Shown here: piece after piece, positions 16,588 through 24,352 of the stretch
Layout of the letters: every line of letters begins with the position of its first letter
How positions within the stretch are numbered: the stretch's first letter is position 1
Source: an uncultured Clostridia bacterium
Lineage (GTDB): Bacteria > Bacillota > Clostridia > Oscillospirales > Ruminococcaceae
DNA: 64,000 nucleotides
NCBI GenBank assembly: GCA_946567425.1
Contig: CAMNXF010000001.1
Location: forward strand, 62,001-126,000
Reading direction: 5' to 3'
The notes under the pieces: generated by a model
What the model saw: the letters and a program-made list of their open reading frames with translations, nothing else
Databases searched by the model: none
Told to the model about the DNA's origin: nothing
Program-made: the position numbers and the translations under genes

Positions 16588-18060
16588 TTAGGTAGACGCG
16601 TCCTCTTTCATACCGTTAAGAAGCGCTTCGATATCCGCTTCCGACATTTTACCGCCGGAAACGGCGTCCTCGGGTGCGGTGTCCTCAAGCGTTTCCTGAA
16701 CTGTTTCGGCAGTTTCGCCGACTGCGCCGCTAGCCGCCGCGAGCATAGCTTCAATGTCTTCTTGACTCATCTTGCCGCCCGAGGGCTTTTTCTCAACGGG
16801 AGCAGTCTCAACAACGGTCTCGGTAGCGGCTTGTTCGGCGGAATTATCCTCTTGTTCGCCGCTAGCCGCTGCGAGCATAGCTTCGATATCCTCCTGGCTC
16901 ATCTTGCCGCCCGAGGGCTTTTTCTCAACGGGAGCAGTCTCAACAACGGTCTCGGTAGCGGCTTGTTCGGCGGAATTATCCTCTTGTTCGCCGCTAGCCG
17001 CTGCGAGCATAGCTTCGATATCCTCCTGGCTCATCTTGCCGCCCGAGGGCTTTTCCTCAACGGGAGCGGTCTCAACAACGGTCTCGGTAGCGGCTTGTTC
17101 GGCAGAATTATCCTCTTGTTCGCCGCTAGCCGCTGCGAGCATGGCTTCTATATCCTCCTGGCTCATCTTGCCGCCCGAGGGCTTTTCCTCGACGGGAGCA
17201 GTCTCAACAGCGTCAAGAATAGCACCTATATCCTCGCCTATGTCGGAAACAGCGGTCTCAGCCGTAGCGGTTTCTTCCGCTCCGACACCGACTGCCGCAA
17301 GCATTGCCGCAATTTCGTCCTCGTTCATCATGCCGCCCGAAGATTTCTCTTCGGCAGCCAACTCGGGTTTTTCGGGAGCTTCATCTGGCTGCGCAAGATC
17401 AGTAAGACCCGATTTTATCAGAAGAGCCTCGATCTCGTCCGCAGACATAGTATTGTTTGTAACGTGCTCCGGTTCGTTCGGTTCTTCTTTGGTAATTTCT
17501 TCCTTTTGCGCGAATTTTGCCGCAACGTCAACCTTATGTTGGTTGAGTATCTCGCCGACGTCCGCGTCGGACTTGGGAGCGGGCGGTTCGGAGGTTTCGT
17601 GCGTTTCCGCAGCTTTTTTAGCACCAGGAGTGCCGACGTGCTGCATAAGATCGTCCCAGACGCCGCGCGCGGTCTCGTAATCGCAGTCATCGCCGTCAAA
17701 GCGCAGCCAGTATGTATCGTAAGGCGTAACGCCCCTTGTTTTGCGGATAATGTCGTATACGTTATATTTTTCCAGCCCCAGCAGCGACAACTCCGTCATC
17801 GTAAACGGAGTTCTGTCCTGAAACACGCGGCAGGAAAAGAAATAGTAAACGTCGGAAATATCCAGCGGACGATATATCGGAGTTATCATATCTTCCTTGT
17901 ACTTGGTGATGATACGGTAGCTTACCTTTTCGTCCATTGATATCTCGTATTCGGCGATCGGACTGTCCTCTTTAAGCAATTCATATTTTAAAGGCAGCGG
18001 CAGTTCAAACGAACGATTGTCCACCAGCCTGTATCTGTTACCCTTCAGCACACTTCCCAT
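16588..18060 (-). CDS. protein with seven FliM/FliN-like 'SQxDIEALL' motifs and 44-residue tandem repeats
   Basis: A 490-residue acidic protein of unrecognised family. Residues 1-145 form a folded domain (aromatic-rich, ends near WDDLMQHVG). The rest is low-complexity and contains seven short motifs: SADEIEALL, NEDEIAAML, four identical SQEDIEAML and the C-terminal SEADIEALLNGM. The middle copies sit in 44-residue repeats, identical at protein level apart from one E/K. The motif closely resembles the N-terminal segment of FliM and FliN/FliY (SQxEIDALL) that binds phospho-CheY. Start 18060 has AAAGGAAG upstream; an alternative at 18108 lacks one. A promoter is at 18107-18135. Function unknown. 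Confidence 0.7.
   Translation of the reverse strand: MGSVLKGNRYRLVDNRSFELPLPLKYELLKEDSPIAEYEISMDEKVSYRIITKYKEDMITPIYRPLDISDVYYFFSCRVFQDRTPFTMTELSLLGLEKYNVYDIIRKTRGVTPYDTYWLRFDGDDCDYETARGVWDDLMQHVGTPGAKKAAETHETSEPPAPKSDADVGEILNQHKVDVAAKFAQKEEITKEEPNEPEHVTNNTMSADEIEALLIKSGLTDLAQPDEAPEKPELAAEEKSSGGMMNEDEIAAMLAAVGVGAEETATAETAVSDIGEDIGAILDAVETAPVEEKPSGGKMSQEDIEAMLAAASGEQEDNSAEQAATETVVETAPVEEKPSGGKMSQEDIEAMLAAASGEQEDNSAEQAATETVVETAPVEKKPSGGKMSQEDIEAMLAAASGEQEDNSAEQAATETVVETAPVEKKPSGGKMSQEDIEAMLAAASGAVGETAETVQETLEDTAPEDAVSGGKMSEADIEALLNGMKEDAST
16729..17206 (-). repeat. 132-bp tandem repeat inside the FliM-motif protein gene
   Basis: Three complete copies (starting at 16729, 16861 and 16993) and a partial fourth from 17125 follow one another at exactly 132 bases, encoding 44 residues each. 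The second and third copies are almost identical in DNA, a sign of recent duplication or gene conversion. Confidence 0.92.
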
Positions 18061-18106
18061 AAATACCCGTCTTCCTTTCAAAGGATTGCGTAAACCGCTT
18101 AAAATC

Positions 18107-18135
18107 ATTATAGCACAATTCTAAATTATAATCAA
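18107..18135 (-). promoter_or_regulatory. sigma-A promoter for the FliM-motif protein
   Basis: TTGATT and TATAAT on the minus strand, 17 bases apart, about 45 bases upstream of the start at 18060. Confidence 0.78.
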
Positions 18136-18259
18136 TAGTTTATGAAAAGTATTTTTATATTTTTTAATTAACTATGATAACTTTTACAAAATCAAATTTA
18201 CTGTTTTGTTGAAAATTCATAAAATTTTAAAAAAGACCGAGAAGAATATTGGTTAAGTG

Positions 18260-18288
18260 TTTACAGATTTGTTTTTTTGTGATATAAT
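18260..18288 (+). promoter_or_regulatory. sigma-A promoter for the GGDEF receptor gene
   Basis: TTTACA and TATAAT with a 17-base spacer, ending 55 bases before the start codon at 18344. Confidence 0.78.
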
Positions 18289-18343
18289 GAATTATAGCTC
18301 TACTTGTGCGGAAAAACTATGAGCAGAAATGGGGAGAACATAT

Positions 18344-20251
18344 ATGAAAGTCAAAACGATGATTATGATCGCGGCAATCTGTTTCGCGGTCATTCCGATG
18401 GTGGTCTACGGCATACTTACAAATTATCTCGTCGGTCAGGACGCGGACGCGATGTTCCGCAATGAATTGAGAAGTATGGCGCAGAATCAAACCACATCTC
18501 TGCACACGCTTATCGACGGCGCAAAGACTGACCTTGAGACACTCTCGGCATTTCCCGAATTAAGGGCGGCATGCACGGACGGATATCCTCAGGCAAAAGC
18601 GCAGGATTTTATTGTCAGATTTATGGGGGATAATCCCTCTATAAGCGATATCGTTGTTGTTGACGATAAGGGAAATATTGTTCACGGCAAAGATGCGGGC
18701 AGTACGTTCGAGAATTTTGACAAATACGGCGAGTACAAGAATGACGTTCTGTATTTTGACGACGTTTCAGGAACTACGGGGGCGAACGCGAAAATGTTCA
18801 TCAAGCGCAAATTTGAGACTTGCACGATGTTCGTGTTCTACGATATCGTGACTGTCGCGAGATTTGCGGAGAATACCGTGTTCTACGGTCAAGGCAGAAT
18901 AGTTGTCGTGGATTCCAGATTGAACTATTCGGGCGGCTCTAACGTAAACAACAATCTTGTCAACCGCTATACAAATTCGGTCACCGACAGAATAGGATCG
19001 CTTACCGAGGGTACACCCACTGAGGTATTTGAATATACTGACAACAGCGGACGCAACCTTGGCTGCATGATAAATGTCGGCGGTGCGGACGGTCTTACCG
19101 CAATAGTAAACTGCCCCGCCAACAGAGGCGGCACGTTCTCGACAGGCGCGCTTACTCCTATCATTGCCGTAGCGGTGCTGCTTTCCGTTGTCTCTATCGT
19201 TGTTGTTATCTTTGTGTCCAAAGCGGTCACAAGCCCGCTCAGAAAGATTGAGGAAACTCTCGACAAAATACGCCGCGGCGACCACGAGGCTCGTATCGGC
19301 ACGGTAAGCACCAACGAGTACGGACAGATGTCCCGCGCGTTCAACAATCTGGTTGATGAGATCGTTGTCAGCGAGGACAGATACAGAACCATCTCAGATA
19401 TGTCGGATAATATCATCTTTGAGTGGAACTTCAAGACCAATGAAGTAATGTTCTCCAACAACTTTAATAAGAAGTTCAGCTATCGCGCTCCGTCCGACCA
19501 CTTCGGCGACAGCTTCCTGCTCAAGGCGAAGATCCACCCCGACGACGCGGACAGATACAGGTCAGACCTTGACGCTCTCGAAAAGGGAACGAACTTCGAG
19601 CGCAACGAGTATCGTATTAAGAACATTTACGGCGACTTCATCTGGGTGCTGATGAGAACGGCTACTCTTAAGGATAAGGACGGCAAGCCGCTGAAGGTAG
19701 TGGGCGTTATGGTCGACATCGACCGCGCGAAGAAGTCCGAGCAGCAGCTCACCGAGCGCGCAAGCTATGACGCGCTTACCGAGCTGTACAACCGTGAGAC
19801 TATCGAGTCGCAGATCGACAACGAAATTTCGCTGTCCGAAATGCGCAAGTCCGAAATGGCGGTTCTGTTTATCGACGTTGATGATTTCAAGCACTACAAC
19901 GACAACTACTCGCACGCAACGGGCGACCAGGTTCTAAAATTTGTTGCAAAGACGCTCAGAGACGTTACGGACGGCATAGGTTTTGCGGGAAGATACGGTG
20001 GAGACGAGTTTATCGTAATGGTGAGAAACGCGGAGACAAACGCACCCGCGCAAGTTGCGCAGAACATAATCGACAAGCTCGACGCGGGCTTTGACGCGGA
20101 CGTAGGCGAACATTTGGGTGTAAGCGTTTCGATAGGTATAGCGGTCATCAAGGACGACTACAATACCCGCGTTGAATACCTTATCGGTAAAGCGGACGAT
20201 GCGATGTACTCCGTTAAGAAGAGCGGTAAGTCCAATTACGCGTTTATCTGA
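18344..20251 (+). CDS. membrane-bound PAS-GGDEF diguanylate cyclase
   Basis: A 635-residue receptor likely to make cyclic di-GMP from two GTP. Order: N-terminal membrane helix (8-28), an extracellular sensor domain of about 230 residues (Cache-like by position), a second helix near 268-292, a HAMP segment, a PAS domain (about 345-465; FEWNFKTNEVMFS and a PAC-type end VVGVMVDIDRAKKSE) and a GGDEF domain whose active site reads RYGGDEF. No RxxD inhibitory site is evident before the active site. Start 18344 is preferred over 18329 because GGGGAG stands before it. Cyclic di-GMP commonly switches flagella and type IV pili, both encoded here. Confidence 0.93.
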   Translation: MKVKTMIMIAAICFAVIPMVVYGILTNYLVGQDADAMFRNELRSMAQNQTTSLHTLIDGAKTDLETLSAFPELRAACTDGYPQAKAQDFIVRFMGDNPSISDIVVVDDKGNIVHGKDAGSTFENFDKYGEYKNDVLYFDDVSGTTGANAKMFIKRKFETCTMFVFYDIVTVARFAENTVFYGQGRIVVVDSRLNYSGGSNVNNNLVNRYTNSVTDRIGSLTEGTPTEVFEYTDNSGRNLGCMINVGGADGLTAIVNCPANRGGTFSTGALTPIIAVAVLLSVVSIVVVIFVSKAVTSPLRKIEETLDKIRRGDHEARIGTVSTNEYGQMSRAFNNLVDEIVVSEDRYRTISDMSDNIIFEWNFKTNEVMFSNNFNKKFSYRAPSDHFGDSFLLKAKIHPDDADRYRSDLDALEKGTNFERNEYRIKNIYGDFIWVLMRTATLKDKDGKPLKVVGVMVDIDRAKKSEQQLTERASYDALTELYNRETIESQIDNEISLSEMRKSEMAVLFIDVDDFKHYNDNYSHATGDQVLKFVAKTLRDVTDGIGFAGRYGGDEFIVMVRNAETNAPAQVAQNIIDKLDAGFDADVGEHLGVSVSIGIAVIKDDYNTRVEYLIGKADDAMYSVKKSGKSNYAFI

Positions 20252-20270
20252 CAGATAACTACATAATAAA

Positions 20271-20292
20271 ACGCCCCTTTGTCGGGGGGCGT
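20271..20292. terminator. bidirectional terminator between GGDEF and cytidylate kinase-like genes
   Basis: ACGCCCC pairs with GGGGCGT around a short loop, with TTTTTG on the plus strand and TTTTATTAT on the minus strand. It separates convergent genes. Confidence 0.85.
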
Positions 20293-20307
20293 TTTTGTAT
20301 TAAACCG

Positions 20308-20904
20308 TTACTTGTAAAAATCTCCCATAAACTGCTTAAGAAGCACCACGGAGCCGTCAACGCCCAACGCGGAGCTGTCAAGGCAGAGATGATAATTTTG
20401 AGGAGTTCCCCAGCGTTTATCCGTATAATAATTATAATAGGAGGTGCGCTGCTTGTCTATGCGTTTTACATAGTCTGCGGCGTGCTTTTCGTCTATGCCG
20501 TAAACCTTTATGGCGCGCTTTACTCTGTCCTCAAACGGCGCGCAAATAAAGATGTTGACAACTCCCGAAAAATCGCGCAGAGCGTAATCGGCGCAGCGAC
20601 CGATAATTACGCACGAGTGCTCGGACGCAATCTTCTGAATAGCGTTGAGCTGCGCGAAAAACAGCGCGTCATCAAACGGAACGCCGCCCTGACCGTAGGT
20701 CGTCGAGAGCAGATAGAGAAAGCTGTTCGAGCGCTTTTCGTCGTTTTCCTCGAAGTGCGATTTGTGGATACCGCTGTCACCCGCTGCCACGTCAAGCAGC
20801 TTGTTGTCGTAAAATTCGATACCCATATCCTCGGCGAGCTTTTGTCCGATCTCCCGACCGCCGCTGCCGTATTGCCTTGTAATGGTGATAACCTTGTTTG
20901 TCAT
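20308..20904 (-). CDS. cytidylate kinase-like P-loop protein
   Basis: A 198-residue protein of the 'cytidylate kinase-like' family, common in Clostridia and distinct from Cmk. It starts ITITRQYGSGGREIGQKLA, where GSGGREIG replaces a classical GxxGxGKS loop, and has CVIIGRCADYAL and a lid-like region with Arg/Lys (RVKRAIKVYGI, KRIDKQRTSYY). Substrate is not established for the family. It is a single gene; a possible promoter with TATAAT at 20940-20945 on the minus strand has a poor -35. Confidence 0.85.
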   Translation of the reverse strand: MTNKVITITRQYGSGGREIGQKLAEDMGIEFYDNKLLDVAAGDSGIHKSHFEENDEKRSNSFLYLLSTTYGQGGVPFDDALFFAQLNAIQKIASEHSCVIIGRCADYALRDFSGVVNIFICAPFEDRVKRAIKVYGIDEKHAADYVKRIDKQRTSYYNYYTDKRWGTPQNYHLCLDSSALGVDGSVVLLKQFMGDFYK

Positions 20905-21074
20905 AGTAACCGCCTCGCTTTCGCTGTTTTATTGTATATATTATAACACAAATCAAAAGAAAAGTCTACATTTTCAACAAACTTTCTACTGTGATATGTC
21001 AAATTTTGTTGGATTTTTACAAAATGGCGGTTGCCTTTTTAGAATAAAAGTGGGTGAAACCAATTTAGATAAAG

Positions 21075-21386
21075 TTATAGCTCAAACATCTTTTTGAGCG
21101 CAAAAACGTTACTTGCGGTGATATAGCTTCTGTTTCCGTACTCCAGCATCTCGCCGACATATTCCTGCAGCATATAAAGCTCACAGTCGGAAAGTTTTCT
21201 CAGCCGTTTCATAAAGGCTACGGAGCACCCGATTATTCTGTCCAGATCGTTTTTGCTGCGCGTGATGATATAATTCTCGCTTAGTCGTGCAAGTTTATCG
21301 CAAAGCCACCATGCGGACTTTCCACGATATTTTTCAAAAGTCTTTTCCTCTATATCGGAAAAGGTTGTGTAATATTGTTCTTCCAT
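21075..21386 (-). CDS. hypothetical protein divergent from XRE regulator
   Basis: A 103-residue soluble, helical protein with no recognised family. It has aromatic and charged stretches (KYRGKSAWWLCDKLARL) and a Leu-rich centre. Its promoter (21445-21473) overlaps that of the divergent XRE gene in the -35 region, so it is probably controlled by that regulator. The region is more AT-rich than its surroundings, which hints at acquired DNA. Confidence 0.7.
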   Translation of the reverse strand: MEEQYYTTFSDIEEKTFEKYRGKSAWWLCDKLARLSENYIITRSKNDLDRIIGCSVAFMKRLRKLSDCELYMLQEYVGEMLEYGNRSYITASNVFALKKMFEL

Positions 21387-21444
21387 ATCCTACTCCTTTC
21401 CAAATCTAATAAGGTTTATTAAAATTGAATAATATTTAAATACA

Positions 21445-21473
21445 ATTATAACATCTTTTCAGGAAATTGTCAA
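21445..21473 (-). promoter_or_regulatory. promoter of hypothetical gene at 21386
   Basis: TTGACA and TATAAT on the minus strand at a 17-base spacing, both perfect consensus. The -35 box shares bases with the plus-strand promoter at 21467-21495. Confidence 0.88.
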
Positions 21474-21495
21474 TACTCTTCTTTAGATGTAAAAT
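21467..21495 (+). promoter_or_regulatory. promoter of XRE regulator gene
   Basis: TTGTCA and TAAAAT with 17 bases between, on the plus strand. The -35 hexamers of the two divergent promoters overlap, so a single bound repressor could block both. Confidence 0.7.
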
Positions 21496-21533
21496 ATTTT
21501 TATAAGAGATATTAACATTGTAAAGGAGTTTGT

Positions 21534-21794
21534 ATGAAAATAAATACTATTCCGCTTATACTAAAATATGTACGAAATCAACATGGCTACACTCAAAAGC
21601 AGATAGGCGAGATATTGAATACTACCCAACAGCAGGTTTGGAAATACGAAAGTGAAAACCCTAAAACCAACCAAGAAATACCCGTGCGCCATATAATCAC
21701 ACTGGCAAAGCTCTACAACGTAAGCGCGGACTATCTTCTCGGATTGACCGACGTTCCCGAACCGTATCCCCGTTCAAAAGATGTAAACGATTAA
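21534..21794 (+). CDS. XRE-family helix-turn-helix regulator
   Basis: An 86-residue DNA-binding protein made of one Cro/C1-type domain: YVRNQHGYTQKQIGEILNT (helices 1-2), TQQQVWKYESE (recognition helix) and LAKLYNVSADYLLGLTD at the end. AAAGGAG precedes the start. It is divergent from the hypothetical gene at 21386 with overlapping promoters and probably represses itself and that neighbour. Similar small regulators are often found beside mobile or toxin-antitoxin genes, but no such partner is proven here. Confidence 0.9.
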   Translation: MKINTIPLILKYVRNQHGYTQKQIGEILNTTQQQVWKYESENPKTNQEIPVRHIITLAKLYNVSADYLLGLTDVPEPYPRSKDVND

Positions 21795-21828
21795 AATTGA
21801 AAAAATCTTGAAAATCCTAAAAAACCCC

Positions 21829-21857
21829 TGTACAATTCCGAAAAAATCCTGTATAAT
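21829..21857 (+). promoter_or_regulatory. probable promoter of Na/Pi cotransporter gene
   Basis: TGTACA and TATAAT with a 17-base spacer, about 95 bases upstream of the start codon. The leader after it contains an imperfect GGC-rich stem. Confidence 0.6.
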
Positions 21858-21950
21858 AAATATGTACGGAAAAATTTTGACGAAACGGCGATAAAGAAAG
21901 ATCGCCAAAGATCGGCTGCAGCCGTTCTTTAATACAACAGGAGTTTTGAT

Positions 21951-23708
21951 ATGACTGTTCAGGACCTTTTGACAATGCTCGGCGGACTTGCCGTGTTTAT
22001 GTTCGGAATGCACACTCTGTCCGCGTCACTGGAAAAATTCGCGGGCGGCAAGCTTGAAAACTGGCTTGAAAAGATGACCTCAAATCCCATTAAGGGTGTG
22101 GCTCTCGGAGCGGGTGTTACAGCGCTAATTCAGTCCTCAGCGGCTACCACCGTTATGCTGGTCGGCTTTGTAAACTCGGGGATAATGAAGCTCTCGCAGG
22201 CTATCGGCGTTATAATGGGCGCTAATATCGGTACTACCGCGACGGGTTGGATACTCAGCCTTTCGGGGCTTAAGGGTAACGGCATAATGGCGCTTCTCAG
22301 CCCCGACTGCTTTACTCCCGTGCTTGCTATTATCGGCGTCGTGCTTATTATGTTCACAAAATCCGACCGCAAGAGAACTTTTGGCACTATTCTTATCGGG
22401 TTTTCACTGTTAATGTTTGGCATGAATATGATGTCGGGTGCGGCAGAGGGCTTAAAGGACAACGCGGCTTTCCGCGACTTTATGGTAATGTTTACCAATC
22501 CGTTTCTGGGAGTGCTTGTCGGCGCGCTGCTGACGGCGGTCTTGCAGTCGTCGTCCGTGTCTATCGGTATTCTGCAGACCTTGGCTCGCGAAACGGGAAC
22601 CATCACCTATCAGATTGCTTTGCCGATAATCCTCGGTCAGAATATCGGCTCGTGCGTAACGGCGCTTATTTCGGCTATCGGTGCGAACAAGTCCGCAAAG
22701 CGCGTTGCTATCGTTCACCTGTACTTTAATATTATTGGTACGATCGTGTTCCTTTCGCTGTTCTATCTGGTGAACGCGCTTATCGACCTGCCGTTTATGG
22801 AGCAGCAGCTCGAGGCAACGGGAGTGGCGGTTATCCATACCAGCTTTAACGTTATCGTAACGCTGTTGTTCCTGCCGTTTACCAAGCAGCTCGAAAAGCT
22901 CGCCTGTCTGACTATCCGCGACAAGCCCGGCGACGAAGACAGTGAGGTTCCGCTGCTGGACAAGCGTTTTCTGAACACTCCATCCGTCGCTATCGAGCAG
23001 TGCAAGAACGTTGCTTTTAAAATGGCGAAGCTCACGCGCAAAACGCTGCTAAAGTCGCTCGGACTGGTGACGAAGTACGATAAGGAGATCGCCCAGGAGG
23101 TCGCCGACAACGAAAACGCGATAGACATTTACGAAGACAATATCGGCTCGTATATTTTGCAGATATCGTCGAAGGACTTGTCCGTGAGCGACAGCCAGCT
23201 GGTATCAAATCTGCTGCATACTATCGGGGATCTGGAGCGCATTTCCGACCATGCGGTGAATATTATGGAAGCCGCCGAGGAAATGCACACCAAAAAGGTA
23301 CGTTTTTCACCCGCCGCCGAGGAAGAGGTCGGCATTATGGTAAAGGCAGTCACGGAAATTCTGGAAATGTCAATAAACTCGTTTACAACGTTCGACGTTG
23401 CTCTCGCAAAGGAAGTCGAGCCGCTTGAGGACGTTATCGACGGCTTGCGCACCGAGCTTAAAAACCGTCATGTAAAGCGTCTGCGCGACGGAATATGCAC
23501 GATAGAGCTTGGCTTTATCCTGCAAGACTTGCTGACAAATTTCGAGCGCGTTGCCGACCATTGCTCAAATATCGCGGTCTGCCTTATCCAGATAAAGGAA
23601 AATTCGCTCGACACGCACGAGTATATGACCGAGCTGAAGCGTCTAGACAAGTCCGAGTTTATGGACGAGTTCAACCAGTATAAAAACAAATACGCGCTGC
23701 CCGAGTAA
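21951..23708 (+). CDS. Na/Pi-cotransporter family protein with PhoU-like domain
   Basis: A 585-residue membrane protein of the NptA/PF02690 family, expected to import phosphate with sodium. The membrane part (1-310) contains the two inverted family repeats: GAGVTALIQSSAATTVMLVG followed by GANIGTT, and GALLTAVLQSSSVSIGIL followed by GQNIGS. The C-terminal 230 residues are helical and resemble PhoU (ISSKDLSVSDSQLVSNLLHT, IGDLERISDHAVNIMEAA). This fusion is common in Bacillota. It is monocistronic, ending at the terminator at 23730. Confidence 0.94.
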   Translation: MTVQDLLTMLGGLAVFMFGMHTLSASLEKFAGGKLENWLEKMTSNPIKGVALGAGVTALIQSSAATTVMLVGFVNSGIMKLSQAIGVIMGANIGTTATGWILSLSGLKGNGIMALLSPDCFTPVLAIIGVVLIMFTKSDRKRTFGTILIGFSLLMFGMNMMSGAAEGLKDNAAFRDFMVMFTNPFLGVLVGALLTAVLQSSSVSIGILQTLARETGTITYQIALPIILGQNIGSCVTALISAIGANKSAKRVAIVHLYFNIIGTIVFLSLFYLVNALIDLPFMEQQLEATGVAVIHTSFNVIVTLLFLPFTKQLEKLACLTIRDKPGDEDSEVPLLDKRFLNTPSVAIEQCKNVAFKMAKLTRKTLLKSLGLVTKYDKEIAQEVADNENAIDIYEDNIGSYILQISSKDLSVSDSQLVSNLLHTIGDLERISDHAVNIMEAAEEMHTKKVRFSPAAEEEVGIMVKAVTEILEMSINSFTTFDVALAKEVEPLEDVIDGLRTELKNRHVKRLRDGICTIELGFILQDLLTNFERVADHCSNIAVCLIQIKENSLDTHEYMTELKRLDKSEFMDEFNQYKNKYALPE

Positions 23709-23729
23709 AAACCAAATAATCAGAGAAAT

Positions 23730-23751
23730 TCCGCAAAAAATATTTGCGGGA
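23730..23751 (+). terminator. terminator after Na/Pi cotransporter
   Basis: CCGCAAA pairs with TTTGCGG across a 6-base loop and is followed by ATTTTTTG. Confidence 0.8.
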
Positions 23752-23767
23752 TTTTTTGTTTACCCCC

Positions 23768-23796
23768 TTGACAAATACCCCAGTAGGGTATATAAT
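23768..23796 (+). promoter_or_regulatory. copper-responsive promoter with CsoR operator in the spacer
   Basis: Perfect TTGACA and TATAAT boxes are 17 bases apart. Between them, at 23775-23791, lies the palindrome ATACCC-N5-GGGTAT, the pattern of copper CsoR operators. Binding of the repressor there would cover the RNA polymerase site directly. Confidence 0.92.
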
Positions 23797-23817
23797 ATAA
23801 ACAAGAGGTGAAAAATT

Positions 23818-24120
23818 ATGGAAAAGGAATGTCCGCACTGCCAAAAGAAAAAAGAGCGCTCAGACGGCGAATATAAGAAGCTGATAAATCGTCTGAACCG
23901 CATTTCGGGGCAGATAAACGGCATAAAGAAAATGGTGGAAAACAGCGCGTACTGCACGGATATTCTCGTTCAGGTAGCCGCCGCGAACGCCGCGCTCAAT
24001 TCGTTCAGCAAGGAGCTTCTCGCGGAGCATATACGGACGTGCGTTGCAGATAATATTAAGAGCGGCAATGACGAGGTTATTGACGAGTTGGTGACTACTT
24101 TACAGAAACTGATGAAATAA
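23818..24120 (+). CDS. csoR: copper-sensing repressor CsoR
   Basis: A 100-residue four-helix DUF156/CsoR protein. The copper ligand set of CsoR is present: Cys in AYCTDIL, then His and Cys in EHIRTC, the C-H-C arrangement of Cu(I) sensors. It also has an extra N-terminal CPHC pair. It probably represses its own promoter and the downstream copA. GAGGTG precedes the start. Confidence 0.93.
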   Translation: MEKECPHCQKKKERSDGEYKKLINRLNRISGQINGIKKMVENSAYCTDILVQVAAANAALNSFSKELLAEHIRTCVADNIKSGNDEVIDELVTTLQKLMK

Positions 24121-24151
24121 AATGTTGGCGGCTGTTTGCGGCAAACAAAAC

Positions 24152-24180
24152 GCGCGGTTAAGGAAACCTATTCACCGCGC
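24152..24180 (+). other. GC-rich hairpin after csoR
   Basis: GCGCGGT pairs with ACCGCGC over a 15-base loop, followed by ACTCTT rather than a clear T tract. It may be a weak terminator or processing site that lowers copA relative to csoR. Confidence 0.4.
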
Positions 24181-24224
24181 ACTCTTAGCAGTAAAGCCAA
24201 ATTGCGACCAACAGTTACCGTAGC

Positions 24225-24333
24225 GGCAAAAGTCGCAAGCGAGCAGTATTGCCGCAGTGCAGCGAGCAAAGCGAGCGGAGCGGAGGCAATACTGCTCGGC
24301 TAGTGAGCGAAGCGAACGGTGCGAGCTTTTGCT
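24225..24333. repeat. long imperfect inverted repeat between csoR and copA
   Basis: A perfect 14-base arm CGAGCAGTATTGCC (24240-24253) is repeated inverted at 24285-24298. Outer flanks also pair in part (GCAAAAG.CGCA with TGCGAGCTTTTGC). The loop is built from GCGAGC/GCGGAG-type units. It looks like a REP or small palindromic element rather than a gene. Confidence 0.6.
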
Positions 24334-24352
24334 ATTTAAATAAGGAGAAAAT

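Noticed and set aside
16576-17940. 454-residue plus-strand open frame with repeats
   Set aside because: It mirrors the 132-bp repeats of the minus-strand FliM-motif gene, which has a proper start, promoter and sensible protein motifs.
20905-21074. Small gene or RNA between the cytidylate kinase-like gene and the hypothetical gene
   Set aside because: Only an imperfect promoter (TATAAT at 20940-20945, poor -35) was seen; no coding frame or RNA fold stands out.
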